Source of the DNA: Paracoccaceae bacterium
GTDB taxonomy: Bacteria; Pseudomonadota; Alphaproteobacteria; Rhodobacterales; Rhodobacteraceae
DNA length: 64,000 bases
Reading direction: 5' to 3'
Assembly (NCBI GenBank): GCA_027013095.1
Contig: JALUYI010000018.1
Location: forward strand, 124,001 to 188,000
Position 1 is the first letter of the stretch; each line of letters opens with the position of its first letter. The translations under genes and the position numbers were made by a program. Positions 19,768-30,055 of this stretch are shown here, piece after piece. The notes beneath the pieces are model-generated. The model was not told the DNA's origin and did not search any database. It was given only the letters and a program-made list of their open reading frames with translations.

Positions 19768-20718
19768 TCAGTCGCAGCACGCCATCGGGCCGCGTTCATT
19801 CTGGCGGGCGAAATTCAGCACCAGAAGCAGCGCCATGATGCTGCTCATGGCGCTGGGGATCCAGATAATCAGCCCCCCCAGCGCCTGATCCGTCATGGGG
19901 GAAATTCCGGGATAGATTCGCCCGCACCAGTGGTAGAAATCGTAAAGGTCACTGCGGGCAAACACGATCATCGCGCCGATCAGGATTTGCGGCGGAATAA
20001 TCAGGATGGCGCTGATTGCCCGGGTAAAGACCGAGACCCCGGCCAAGGCCTTTGGGCGCGGGTCCAGCACCATGCTCCAGAACACCAGACCGTCCAGCAC
20101 CATGCTCCAATTCATCATCGAATAGAACAGGGGGTTAATCATGGCGCGAAAATGAACCGGCGGAATCAGCCACAGCGCAACCAGCCCGACAAACAGGGTC
20201 GCGGCCAGAACCGGCTGGCGTAAAAGCGCCAGAATACGATGCACCGGGCGCCCCCAGAGCAGCCGCGCAAGCCGCGGTGGCATCCCGAGGCGCAAGACCT
20301 CCCACGGCCAGCCCAGCACGATCAGCATCGGCCCAAGATGGTGCAGGACAATATGCTGCGCGCGGTTCAGAAAAAACATGTGCTCGGCCATGTATTCAAA
20401 CCGGGTTTGCAGGACGAAATACGTGATCAGCATTCCCAGCACAAAGCTGACCTGTTGCCAGCGCGGCGGATGACAGCAGGGCATCAGGCGCAGCAGGCCA
20501 CGCCCATACCACCAGAGCGTCAGCACCGTCGTCAGGATCATCAGCGGGGCAAAATCCCACGGCGCCAGAAACGGCAGCGCCGCCGGGTTGTGAAGGCTCA
20601 GCCACCAAACCGCCGCGCCGGCGGGAAAAATTGTGCCGTAAAACAGCACCGGGAAAACCCGGACCCAGCCGACAGGCTCGGGACGCAAAAGGGGATCGGA
20701 TCGGGGTGTCATGGTCAT
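19768..20718 (-). CDS. Cytochrome c oxidase assembly factor, CtaG/caa3 type
   Basis: 316-residue polytopic membrane protein of the caa3-CtaG family with about seven membrane spans and the conserved histidine-rich block QHIVLHHLGPMLIVLGWP. These proteins help insert copper into haem-copper oxidases. An ATG at 20718 or 20712 begins the domain; the open frame further upstream overlaps the next gene and is not coding. It lies 31 bases before the copper-chaperone TTG, supporting a shared role in oxidase metallation. It ends in a CC pair (MACCD). Confidence 0.87.
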   Translation of the reverse strand: MTMTPRSDPLLRPEPVGWVRVFPVLFYGTIFPAGAAVWWLSLHNPAALPFLAPWDFAPLMILTTVLTLWWYGRGLLRLMPCCHPPRWQQVSFVLGMLITYFVLQTRFEYMAEHMFFLNRAQHIVLHHLGPMLIVLGWPWEVLRLGMPPRLARLLWGRPVHRILALLRQPVLAATLFVGLVALWLIPPVHFRAMINPLFYSMMNWSMVLDGLVFWSMVLDPRPKALAGVSVFTRAISAILIIPPQILIGAMIVFARSDLYDFYHWCGRIYPGISPMTDQALGGLIIWIPSAMSSIMALLLVLNFARQNERGPMACCD

Positions 20719-20858
20719 GAAAGGCTCGATTGCGGCATAATAAAAGAGGGGAACAATCTCCACCGCCCGCAGATGTGGCGCAGTGATGGCGGATCTTGGC
20801 GGCAGAACCCAGCGGCAGGCACCCTGTCGAGCTTGCGGCTCGGGCGGCTTTGCCTGTC

Positions 20859-21284
20859 TCAGGCGATAAAGCTGCTGGATGGGGGCGCGCGGGCCTGAAA
20901 ATTGGCGACAGTCAAATGGCGCGGCAAAAGGCTGTGCCCGGCGGGCCACAGGCTGGTCAGTACGATGTTCTTTGGCAGGGGCAGCGTTGCAACCAGAACA
21001 CCAACCGGCCCGATCCCGGCATTTTGTGCGCACCACGGGCATTTATGATGGGTCTGTGCGGGCCTGTTCTCGGGGCCAGAAGAGAGAGTATGAACGCCGC
21101 TTGGGGCGCAGATCACGATCTGAGGCGCGGCCTGATTGGCGGCCATCGCCGCGCCACCCAAACGACCGTCAAACCCCATGCCTGACATCACGATCTGGGT
21201 TAGGATCCAGACCAGAGTCGGAACCATCAGCATGATCAGGCGATGTCGTTGCTGGCGGTTCAAAAGCGTGTTCCTTGCGATCAT
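20859..21284 (-). CDS. DUF2946-like exported CxxC protein
   Basis: 141-residue protein with an N-terminal membrane anchor or signal (MLMVPTLVWILTQIVMSGM) and the motif HHKCPWC, which matches DUF2946 proteins found beside copper chaperones and copper-responsive genes. The histidine and two cysteines suggest metal or thiol binding in the periplasm. It precedes the CtaG-like gene on the same strand with a 140-base gap, so co-transcription is plausible. No clear Shine-Dalgarno is visible at the ATG, so the start is uncertain. Confidence 0.65.
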   Translation of the reverse strand: MIARNTLLNRQQRHRLIMLMVPTLVWILTQIVMSGMGFDGRLGGAAMAANQAAPQIVICAPSGVHTLSSGPENRPAQTHHKCPWCAQNAGIGPVGVLVATLPLPKNIVLTSLWPAGHSLLPRHLTVANFQARAPPSSSFIA

Positions 21285-21452
21285 ACGGGCCGGTTAATTC
21301 GGCCACCCGAAATACAATCAAAAGAGGATTTCATCGTGGCCCGACACGGCGTACAGAACACCTGGGCGAGACAGGCTGTCAACAGAACCCATTGCCGCAG
21401 GCAAAAGGTTATGGGCTTGATTGACCCCGGTCGGCTCGCTACTCTCAGCCCA

Positions 21453-21640
21453 TCAGGTCCTCGACCCGGCTAGGCCGCAAGAGGGGAAACAGGGAACTCG
21501 GTCGGGCCAATCCAAACGGAGGCCCCAGCCGGACTGCCCACGCAACTGTCGGTGACGAGCCGCGCCCATGTGCCACTGGAGCCATCCGGGAAGGCGGGAT
21601 GCGACGTCAAATCACCAGTCAGGAAACCTGCCTGATCATA
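21453..21640 (+). promoter_or_regulatory. Cobalamin riboswitch
   Basis: Carries the ordered conserved boxes of the B12 riboswitch: AGGGAA (21491-21496), GCAACTGT (21542-21549), GCCACTG (21572-21578), GGGAAGGC (21588-21595) and the B12-box CAGGAAACCTGCC (21620-21632). It lies 70 bases before the cbiM ATG, so adenosylcobalamin should lower CbiM production. Outer boundaries are approximate. Confidence 0.93.
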
Positions 21641-21710
21641 TGGAAACCAATGGCGGGGTCATGCCCCGCCAGACTTGGCACGTTGGGTGCATTTGGAAAG
21701 GAAAAAACCC

Positions 21711-22400
21711 ATGCATATTGAACCAGGCGTCGTGACAGGCGCCAAACTGTTGCTTGGTTATGTCACCGCTGCGGGCAGCCTTGGCATGACCGCGAAACTG
21801 GCTTGGGACAGCCTGCGCCATGACGGGGGGGCTCGGCGTTTGGTTGGGCGCTCGCTGACCACCACTGCGTTGGTATTTTCGTTTTTCGAGCTGCTGCCGC
21901 ACATTCCTGTTGGCGTCAGCGAGGTGCATCTGATCCTCGGTTCGACCCTGCTGCTGGTCTTTGGCGCAGGGCCGACGGCAATCGGGCTGGTTCTGGGCCT
22001 CTTGTTGCAGGGGCTGTTCTTTGTGCCATCCGACCTGCCGCAATACGGGATGAATGTGACCACCCTGATCGGATCGCTCGTGGCGCTCAAGCTGATTGCC
22101 GACCGGGTCATCAAATCTGGCACCGCATATACCGATCTTGCCTACAGGCAGGTTGTGCGCCTGTCGCTGACCTTTCAGGCGGTCACGGTTAGCTGGGTCG
22201 CCTTCTGGGTCGCATGGGGACAGGGGCTTTCGGTCGAGACGCTCCTGCGGATTGCCACCTTTGGTGCGGCCTATATGAGCGTGATCCTGATTGAGCCATT
22301 GATCGATCTCACCGTTCTGGCCTTGGCAAAACGGCTGAAAAATGGCTCCCTGAGGGGGTTTTTCACGGCGCGCCTTTATCAGGCTGGGGCGGGCGCGTAA
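21711..22400 (+). CDS. CbiM-like cobalt transport permease (orphan)
   Basis: 229-residue substrate-binding membrane subunit of an energy-coupling-factor cobalt/nickel transporter. The mature N-terminus MHI is kept; in CbiM/NikM the amino group and His2 bind the metal, which fixes the start at 21711 (GGAAAGGA upstream). A second ligand region appears in GVSEVHLILGSTLL near residue 75-90. Six or seven hydrophobic spans are visible. CbiN, CbiQ and CbiO partners are absent on both sides; they may be elsewhere or lost. Control by the cobalamin riboswitch directly upstream supports cobalt rather than nickel. Confidence 0.88.
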   Translation: MHIEPGVVTGAKLLLGYVTAAGSLGMTAKLAWDSLRHDGGARRLVGRSLTTTALVFSFFELLPHIPVGVSEVHLILGSTLLLVFGAGPTAIGLVLGLLLQGLFFVPSDLPQYGMNVTTLIGSLVALKLIADRVIKSGTAYTDLAYRQVVRLSLTFQAVTVSWVAFWVAWGQGLSVETLLRIATFGAAYMSVILIEPLIDLTVLALAKRLKNGSLRGFFTARLYQAGAGA

Positions 22401-22425
22401 CAGCCTGAACGCGCATCTTTAGAGA

Positions 22426-22451
22426 GGGCCCCGCGCCAGTATGTGGGGCCC
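22426..22451. terminator. GC-rich hairpin after cbiM
   Basis: GGGCCCC (22426-22432) pairs with GGGGCCC (22445-22451), 26 bases after the cbiM stop. No T-run follows, so termination would need Rho or weak pausing. Confidence 0.4.
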
Positions 22452-22469
22452 CAATTGGCAGAGCACATT

Positions 22470-23163
22470 ATGGCAGAAAATATTCTGCACGGGCTGATTG
22501 CGTTACTGGTAACGCTATCTCCACTGCGTAGCACGCCGACGGCCCCCCACCGCCGCCACCACCGATATGGTCAAGATGCCGGCCGCCTTTGTGCGCGCCA
22601 CGAGACACTGTCCCGCAGCCTTTGCTGATGATCCGGATATTGACCGGCCCGACCAACCGCTGACCGGAGTCAGCTAGCATGATGCCCGCACCTATTGTGC
22701 GTGGGGAAAAACGCTTTCCCACCGAGGTCGAATGGGAATTGGCCACGCGCGGGCACAACGGCAGTTCCTTCCCTTGGGGAACCGGTCGGCCCTAAAAAAA
22801 CACACTTTTCCAGCCGGAGAGGCCCTGACCTCGATATCGGTCCACCCAAAAGACCTGAGCCCGTGGGGGATGCGGGATATGGCGGGGAATGTCACCGAAT
22901 CGACCGTCGGCAGCAATCGCGCCTATGGCGGTAGCTGCGGAAAACGCCGCAATCCAGCGTCGTGTTGCCTTCCCGGCGGTGTGGCCTCGCCTGAGGATTT
23001 GCCCAAGGCCATGACCAAATCCTGCGCCTTTAACAAGGGGAACCGCTTTGCAGGACAGGCGTATGTGACCTTGGCCAGTAACAGGATATGGGATTATTCC
23101 GACTCGGTTGCAGATTTTGTTGGTTTTCGCTGCGTTTGGGAACTGCCAGCCCTCCAACCCTGA
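22470..23163 (+). pseudogene. Broken formylglycine-generating-enzyme-like (SUMF1) gene
   Basis: Remnant of an FGE-sulfatase-domain protein, a family that includes sulfatase activators, NirV-like proteins and other Cu- or oxygen-dependent enzymes. A possible secretory start at 22470 is followed by DMVKMPA, the usual family beginning, then a jump to a middle segment, implying an internal deletion. The conserved VSWHDA tryptophan codon has become TAG (22675-22677). The frame shifts in an A-run near 22708-22711 before RFPTEVEWELATRG, and again in a second A-run near 22795 before LSPWGMRDMAGNVTEST. The C-terminal GFRC-type end is still readable. One nonsense change, two frameshifts and a deletion make it clearly dead. 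Confidence 0.85.
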
Positions 23164-23179
23164 TACCACGCTCTGATTT

Positions 23180-23271
23180 AAACGGAGTGCCGATCCCGGA
23201 CTGCCACGCAACTCGCGGTGTTAAGCTGCGCCGATGTACCACTGGGGCCGTCCGGGAGTGGCGGAATCGTG
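23180..23271 (+). promoter_or_regulatory. Decayed second cobalamin riboswitch
   Basis: Matches the riboswitch ahead of cbiM with the same box spacing: AAACGGAG to GCAACT is 28 bases in both, GCAACT to CCACTG 30, and CCACTG to GGGA 16. By hand count, 40 of 50 bases agree between 23208-23257 and 21542-21591. Key bases have changed: GCAACTGT reads GCAACTCG, GCCACTG reads ACCACTG, GGGAAGGC reads GGGAGTGGC, and no B12-box follows. The next gene on this strand is missing; cckA lies antisense. It is a relic, probably of a lost riboswitch-controlled gene. Confidence 0.75.
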
Positions 23272-23348
23272 CACCTGTCGTCACATAGCGCGGCTACAAC
23301 CACAGCTGGTTTTTGTTCTTCCAACGGTGTTGTATTTTTCCGCTAGAA

Positions 23349-25730
23349 TCAGCAAAGCGCGGTTGAACCTCGGCTGCTCGCTATGGCCTGGCGGTCCGAC
23401 GGGGATGCAAGGCGCGTGTTGGAAATTTGTTGGCACACGGTTTCGGTCAATTCATCAAGCGAAAAAGGCTTGGGCAGAAACACCGAGTTTGGGATTTCAG
23501 CCTGCTGGTCGGAAAAAGACTCCTCTGCATAACCGGAAATAAAAACAACCCCGATGTCAGGATTGGATTTCAGTGCTTCACGCACCCATGTCGGTCCATC
23601 CTTGCCGGGCATGACAACGTCGGTCACAAAAACATCAACGGCAAGCGTGGGGTCTTTGAGGAGTTCAAGGGCTTCGTCGGCGTTGCAGGCCTCCACCACG
23701 GTATATCCACGTATCTTGAGAGCGCGAGAGGCAAATGCACGGACTGGCGCCTCATCTTCGACGAGCAATACGACGCCACCAGAAACAGGCCGCGCGACAG
23801 GTTGCCGATCGGATGGGTCGTCGATTTTTTTTACGTTGGCTTGATCCAGTGCCGGCAGCAGAATTTGAAAGCTGCTGCCCTGCCCAAACACGCTGTCAAC
23901 AAATATAAACCCGCCGGTTTGCTTGATAATGCCGTAAACCATTGAAAGTCCCAGCCCGGTTCCTTCTCCGGTTTTTTTGGTGGTGAAAAACGGTTCGAAG
24001 ATCTTGCTTAACTGTTCGCGGGCGATTCCCGTGCCGTGATCGATGACGCGAATGGAGGCATATTTTCCTGCCGGAACGACAGCGCGGTCGCGACATAATT
24101 CAGTTTCGAGAAACAGGTTTTGCGTCTCGATCTTGACTTCGCCGCCTTGCTCCATTGCGTCGCGGGCGTTCACGACGAGATTCATCAAGACCTGCTCAAG
24201 CTGCCGCTTGTCTGCCCGCACCGCCGCGATGTCGTTGTCCGTTGCAACCTTCAGGCTGAATTTTTCGCCAAGAAGACGGTTCAGCAGATGCGACAAATCC
24301 GACAACGTATCCCTGAGGTCGAGATTTTCCGGCTGCAAGGTCTGCTTTCTGGAAAAGGCCAGGAGCTGGCTGACAAGGCTGGCTGCGCGGTTGGCATTCT
24401 GGTTGATCTGGGCAAGATCGCTGAAATCCGGGTCCCCCTCGTCATGGCGCATTAGCAAGAGGTCGCAATAGCCTGAAATTGCGGTCAAAAGATTGTTGAA
24501 ATCATGTGCAACTCCGCCTGCAAGTTTGCCAATCGCCTGCATTTTCTGGCTTTGTACAAACTGCGCCTCAAGAGTTTTCAGTTCGGTCGCATCGCTGAGG
24601 ACCGCGTTGAGATATGTTTCGGTTCCATTGCGGACCGTGGACATGGATATCTGGATGTATTTTTCCTGCTTCCGGCCCCGCGATTGCACGATCTCCGGTC
24701 TTGATTTCACCTTTTCCTGCGATATTTCGCGCAGCCAATCGCCAATGGGTCGCCCCAGCCCCTGCACAAGGTCGCTGAGCGCGGTCTTTCCCGGCTGAAG
24801 TGGCCCAAGAAGGTCTCTCGCCTGCCGGTTTGCCCGAATGACGACGCCTTCGGGTGACAGTTTGAGGAGAGCCACTGGCAGGGTGTCGAGAATCCGCGCT
24901 TTCTCACCCGGGCCGAGGTCAATGGAATTGACCGGGCTGAGATAGATTTCGCGCCGCCCGCCCTGGATATCGTGGGTAAAAACACGCACAGAAAGATTGC
25001 CCTTTTGGGCCGACAGGTTGGTCACGCCATCCGGCACAAGCGGCAGGTCGGAGAACAGACGATCGAGGGTTTCAACCGGTCCACCGCACAGCGACAGGAG
25101 CGCCCGGTTCATATGCAGGACCTTCCCGCTGCGGTTTGTGATCAGCATCGGCATGGCGCCAGGGGGCGGTGCGTGTGGTGAAGGGGAGCGAATCTCAACG
25201 ATATCCTCAAGCCGCCAGATAAAGCCCTGAGCGCCGACATAGTGAACCGCCAATCGCAGATGGCCGCGCGGGGTGACGATATTTTCCTGCGCCGCGGATT
25301 CATCGCGGGCCCGATTCTGCATACGGAATATCACGTTGACCGGATTGGCGGTGTAATCGGCCAAAAGCATCACGAGGGAGCGGTGCAAGACCTGTCCGAA
25401 TCGCCCGATTGCGGCGCGGTTTGCATAGGTGATTTCACCATCGTCCGTGGCGAACAGTGTCGGGGAAAAGTCATTGTGAACAAAGATATCGAGAGATTCG
25501 TGAAAGTGGCGCGCCGAGGCCATATAACGCCGGTTAAGACCGATGGCAAAAAGCGCAACAGCAAAGACCGAACTGCTGCTGATGGTAAAGGCCAGCGACG
25601 CAGTGCGATCCCCAATCAGGATCCCCGGGACCAGCAACAAGAGGCCCACCCAAACGAAGATCCACAGCCGCGGCGCAATCCGGCGCGCAGCCGTCGTGGC
25701 CCGTGTTTCAAAATAGGTTGCGTCAGTCAC
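23349..25730 (-). CDS. cckA: CckA-like hybrid histidine kinase
   Basis: 793-residue membrane kinase with two N-terminal membrane helices, PAS-type sensor regions (about 75-340), a HisKA domain with phospho-acceptor His in GGVAHDFNNLL, an HATPase domain (NLVVNARDAM, GTGLGLSMVYG) and a C-terminal receiver with Asp in VTDVVMPGKDG. The architecture and the phrase QLLAFSRKQTLQPE match CckA, which phosphorylates CtrA through ChpT and controls motility, gene-transfer agents or cell cycle in alphaproteobacteria. GTG at 25730 is preferred because GGGAGGG lies upstream; an ATG at 25775 lacks a ribosome site. chpT and ctrA are not in the window. Confidence 0.9.
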   Translation of the reverse strand: MTDATYFETRATTAARRIAPRLWIFVWVGLLLLVPGILIGDRTASLAFTISSSSVFAVALFAIGLNRRYMASARHFHESLDIFVHNDFSPTLFATDDGEITYANRAAIGRFGQVLHRSLVMLLADYTANPVNVIFRMQNRARDESAAQENIVTPRGHLRLAVHYVGAQGFIWRLEDIVEIRSPSPHAPPPGAMPMLITNRSGKVLHMNRALLSLCGGPVETLDRLFSDLPLVPDGVTNLSAQKGNLSVRVFTHDIQGGRREIYLSPVNSIDLGPGEKARILDTLPVALLKLSPEGVVIRANRQARDLLGPLQPGKTALSDLVQGLGRPIGDWLREISQEKVKSRPEIVQSRGRKQEKYIQISMSTVRNGTETYLNAVLSDATELKTLEAQFVQSQKMQAIGKLAGGVAHDFNNLLTAISGYCDLLLMRHDEGDPDFSDLAQINQNANRAASLVSQLLAFSRKQTLQPENLDLRDTLSDLSHLLNRLLGEKFSLKVATDNDIAAVRADKRQLEQVLMNLVVNARDAMEQGGEVKIETQNLFLETELCRDRAVVPAGKYASIRVIDHGTGIAREQLSKIFEPFFTTKKTGEGTGLGLSMVYGIIKQTGGFIFVDSVFGQGSSFQILLPALDQANVKKIDDPSDRQPVARPVSGGVVLLVEDEAPVRAFASRALKIRGYTVVEACNADEALELLKDPTLAVDVFVTDVVMPGKDGPTWVREALKSNPDIGVVFISGYAEESFSDQQAEIPNSVFLPKPFSLDELTETVCQQISNTRLASPSDRQAIASSRGSTALC

Positions 25731-25827
25731 AAAGCGCGCCCTCCCTGGCGACTCAGGTTTCCTTCGTGATCGCATGGATTTGGTTATCCGGAGGTTAATA
25801 TCTCTTTCCGGTTGTGTAAATATTAAA

Positions 25828-27012
25828 CTATTTTCTCTTAAATAGCGCTATAAACATTCCATCTCCGCCCTCAAGAGGTGTAAAGAACCTCTGATATTGC
25901 ATTGAAAATGAAGGGTTTCTATTGGCAAACTCTGCGGCTTGGAACAGATTTTCCCGCTTGAACAGCGAACAGGTTGCATAGGCCAGAGTTCCCTCGCGCG
26001 CGACCAGAGCCGAGGCCCGGTCCAGGATCTCGGCCTGAGTTTTCACGTAATCGGCCAGCCGTTCGGGGGTCAGCGACCATTTCCCTGCCGGAGCACGGCG
26101 CCACGCGCCACTGCCCGAACAGGGAGCGTCACAGAGAACCAGATCAAAAGGCGCGACGTTATCCAGCTGCTCGTGAGGCAGGTGCGCGATCCGGACCCCG
26201 GCGCGGCGGGCGCGCGCGGGCAGGTCGCACATGCGTTGAGGAGCGATATCATGGGCGAAAACCTCGGCCCGGCTTAACGCCTTCATGGCCAGAGACTTGC
26301 CGCCCCCGCCGGCGCAGTAATCAAGAATCCGGCCCGTGTCCGGTAGATCCAAGGCCAACACGACCGCCTGCGAGGCAGCATCCTGAAGCTCGACAAGACC
26401 GTGGCGGTAGGCGTGACTCTGGGCGACGCGTCGCGGCTTTTCCAAGACCTCAAGCGCGGTTCCGGCCAGCGGCACCGGGCGGGTCGCGATCTCGTCCCGA
26501 GCCAGTGACTGACGGGCTTTTTCAAGGGAGGTGCGGGCGGTGTTGACGCGCAGGAACACCGGAGCCCGGCGACGCAGGACGTGCATGACCTCGACATAGT
26601 CAGGCCCGAGGGACTGCGTCAGATCAGCGGTCATCCAGTCGGGGTGATCGAGGCGCACCGGCATAGGCAGGGTTGAGAGCTGGGGCGAAAACGCCCGCTC
26701 GGCCCTGCTGAGGGGAGCGGGGGCGTAGGTCTCGCCGGTAAAAAAATCGGCCGGCTCCTGTCCGCTCTGGCGCAAATATCCCAACACCAGCGCGCGCCCG
26801 CTGTTGCCCCCTCCACTGGCCGCGCAGGAGCGTTTCCGGCGCAGAATATCAAAGACCAAATCGCGAATCGCCGCCCGATCCCCCGAGCCTGCATATCGGT
26901 TGCGCCGCGCCCATCCGGTCAGGGTTTTTTCCACCGCCTGCCCATCCTCAAGGCCAACCGCAAGCGCATCGAGAATCTCAATTCCGGCGGAAAGGCGGGC
27001 GGCGGGGGTCAT
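25828..27012 (-). CDS. RsmB-like rRNA cytosine-5 methyltransferase
   Basis: 394-residue SAM-dependent RNA methyltransferase of the Nol1/Nop2/Sun family. An N-terminal NusB-like helical region is followed by the Rossmann domain with DYCAGGGGKSLAM for SAM binding. The two catalytic cysteines are in DAPCSGSGAWRR and ATCSLFKREN. Family members methylate C967 of 16S rRNA (RsmB) or nearby sites. It precedes a MAPEG-like gene and guaB lies further upstream on the same strand, so it may be read from their transcripts, but the gaps are not diagnostic. Confidence 0.9.
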   Translation of the reverse strand: MTPAARLSAGIEILDALAVGLEDGQAVEKTLTGWARRNRYAGSGDRAAIRDLVFDILRRKRSCAASGGGNSGRALVLGYLRQSGQEPADFFTGETYAPAPLSRAERAFSPQLSTLPMPVRLDHPDWMTADLTQSLGPDYVEVMHVLRRRAPVFLRVNTARTSLEKARQSLARDEIATRPVPLAGTALEVLEKPRRVAQSHAYRHGLVELQDAASQAVVLALDLPDTGRILDYCAGGGGKSLAMKALSRAEVFAHDIAPQRMCDLPARARRAGVRIAHLPHEQLDNVAPFDLVLCDAPCSGSGAWRRAPAGKWSLTPERLADYVKTQAEILDRASALVAREGTLAYATCSLFKRENLFQAAEFANRNPSFSMQYQRFFTPLEGGDGMFIALFKRK

Positions 27013-27082
27013 GCGGGGGCCGAAAAGCCGGATGTGATCACAAAACTATACATTCGCATCACGCCACATCCCCCGGATTTTA

Positions 27083-27520
27083 CTATATTTCACCCATCAG
27101 GCCAAAGGCCAGAAACACCCAGGCCGAGAACAGAAAGAACAATCCGGCCAGAAACACCTGAAACCGCACCTGCACCTTGTTGCTGGTGACATGGATCAGA
27201 CGGTGGTGGATGCGGGTTACGACATAGGCCAGACACGACAGCGCGAACGGCATCGAAGCCGCGTCATAGATGCTGGCCAGAATGACCGCCACGTAAAGCA
27301 GGACCGGGAACTCGAACTGATTGGCCAGATTGTTCCCCAACTTGCGGGCGTCCTCGGGGTAGGCCGAGGTATCCACGGCGACATCCTCAAGCGAGACCTT
27401 GTGATCGCGAACCGCACGCATGCGGGCAATCCCCATGGCGATCGCAGCATAAAATGTCAGCGCGACCTCGGCAAAAACCGCGAAAACGGCCAGTTTAACG
27501 TCAAGAGCCATGTATTCCAT
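27083..27520 (-). CDS. MAPEG-like membrane protein
   Basis: 145-residue protein with four hydrophobic segments (about 8-30, 67-85, 88-103 and 117-140) and the pattern RKLGNNLANQFEFPVLLYVAVI, which resembles the MAPEG fold (membrane-associated eicosanoid and glutathione metabolism) of uncharacterised bacterial members. The start at 27520 follows a GAGGAG ribosome site and removes a non-homologous upstream extension. It lies 31 bases after guaB. The activity of bacterial members of this group is mostly unknown. Confidence 0.78.
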   Translation of the reverse strand: MEYMALDVKLAVFAVFAEVALTFYAAIAMGIARMRAVRDHKVSLEDVAVDTSAYPEDARKLGNNLANQFEFPVLLYVAVILASIYDAASMPFALSCLAYVVTRIHHRLIHVTSNKVQVRFQVFLAGLFFLFSAWVFLAFGLMGEI

Positions 27521-27551
27521 GTTGGTCCGTCTCCTCTGTCGGGGGGCGCTG

Positions 27552-29060
<1,509 letters not shown>

Positions 29061-29089
29061 TCAGAGAAAAGAAAAGGGCAAAACCGGGA

Positions 29090-30055
29090 TCAGGCCAGCG
29101 CCGCCCCGCTCTTTTTCGCCAGATCTCCCTGAATAAACGCCATCAGCGCCTTGTAAACGATATAGAGGATCAGCGGCGTACCAATGGCCAGCCCGATCCA
29201 GACTCCGGCCAGGGCCAGTGCTCCGAAATCATGCTTGACGGCGACGATCTGAAGATTGGTAAATGTTGCCGCGGGAAAGGTCAGTGCCCCCCAGACCGGT
29301 GTCCAGCCATCCTTCATGATCCAGCGCCCGAACGCGACCAGAGCCAAGCCGATGATCCAGGCCAGAACGTAAAAGAACAGAAACAGGGTTGAATTCCCCA
29401 AAAGGGAAAAGGCAATTCCCAGCAGGCTGACCGCCGCCAGAGCGATCGCTAGCGAGGGGCGCAGGGGAACCGGTGGGCGCACGATCAACAGCTTGCGCCC
29501 ATAGCCAAGGGTGATGATGAACCACGAGATCAGGGCAAACATCGTCAGCCAGGTGCTGGCGGTCACGAACCCCAGCGGCACACCCGCGAGCGGTGCAACC
29601 ACCGGCCCGACAAACGACAGGTATTGAAACGGCGAGAACGCCCGCAATTCCGGTGCGCCTTTCCAGAGGGTCAGGATGCTCAGGATGACAGTGCCCGCCT
29701 GCAGAATGACGCCAGTCCACCAGACCTCGGGAATTTCGACATTGAACGGTAGTAGTGCCGCCACCAGCAGCATGACCGCCATCGGCAGGGCCGAAACCCC
29801 GGCCCGGCCCGGCGGCGTTTTCATATCCTCCCACAAGACCCGCGGGCGGGCGATGATCTTGGCGGCATAGATGAACAGAAAATAGATGAGAAAGGCGGTC
29901 GAGAGCCCAAGCAGCAGGTCTCCGATCTCGTGGGGGATGGGCAGAATACCCGAGGCATTACGCCAGGCCAGCCCCAACCCCATAAAGCCCAAGCTGACCG
30001 GAAAAGCGGCCGGAGGAGTCTGGCGCCAAAGCGGCGGCCGATTGATTTTACGCAT
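29090..30055 (-). CDS. SLAC1/TehA-family anion channel or transporter
   Basis: 321-residue inner-membrane protein with about ten membrane helices. The pattern FPVSLGFMGLGLAWR at the start and the repeated helix-pair layout fit the tellurite-resistance/C4-dicarboxylate (TDT, TehA/SLAC1) family, which carries small anions. Substrate cannot be assigned. It is upstream of guaB with an 80-base gap. Confidence 0.83.
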   Translation of the reverse strand: MRKINRPPLWRQTPPAAFPVSLGFMGLGLAWRNASGILPIPHEIGDLLLGLSTAFLIYFLFIYAAKIIARPRVLWEDMKTPPGRAGVSALPMAVMLLVAALLPFNVEIPEVWWTGVILQAGTVILSILTLWKGAPELRAFSPFQYLSFVGPVVAPLAGVPLGFVTASTWLTMFALISWFIITLGYGRKLLIVRPPVPLRPSLAIALAAVSLLGIAFSLLGNSTLFLFFYVLAWIIGLALVAFGRWIMKDGWTPVWGALTFPAATFTNLQIVAVKHDFGALALAGVWIGLAIGTPLILYIVYKALMAFIQGDLAKKSGAALA

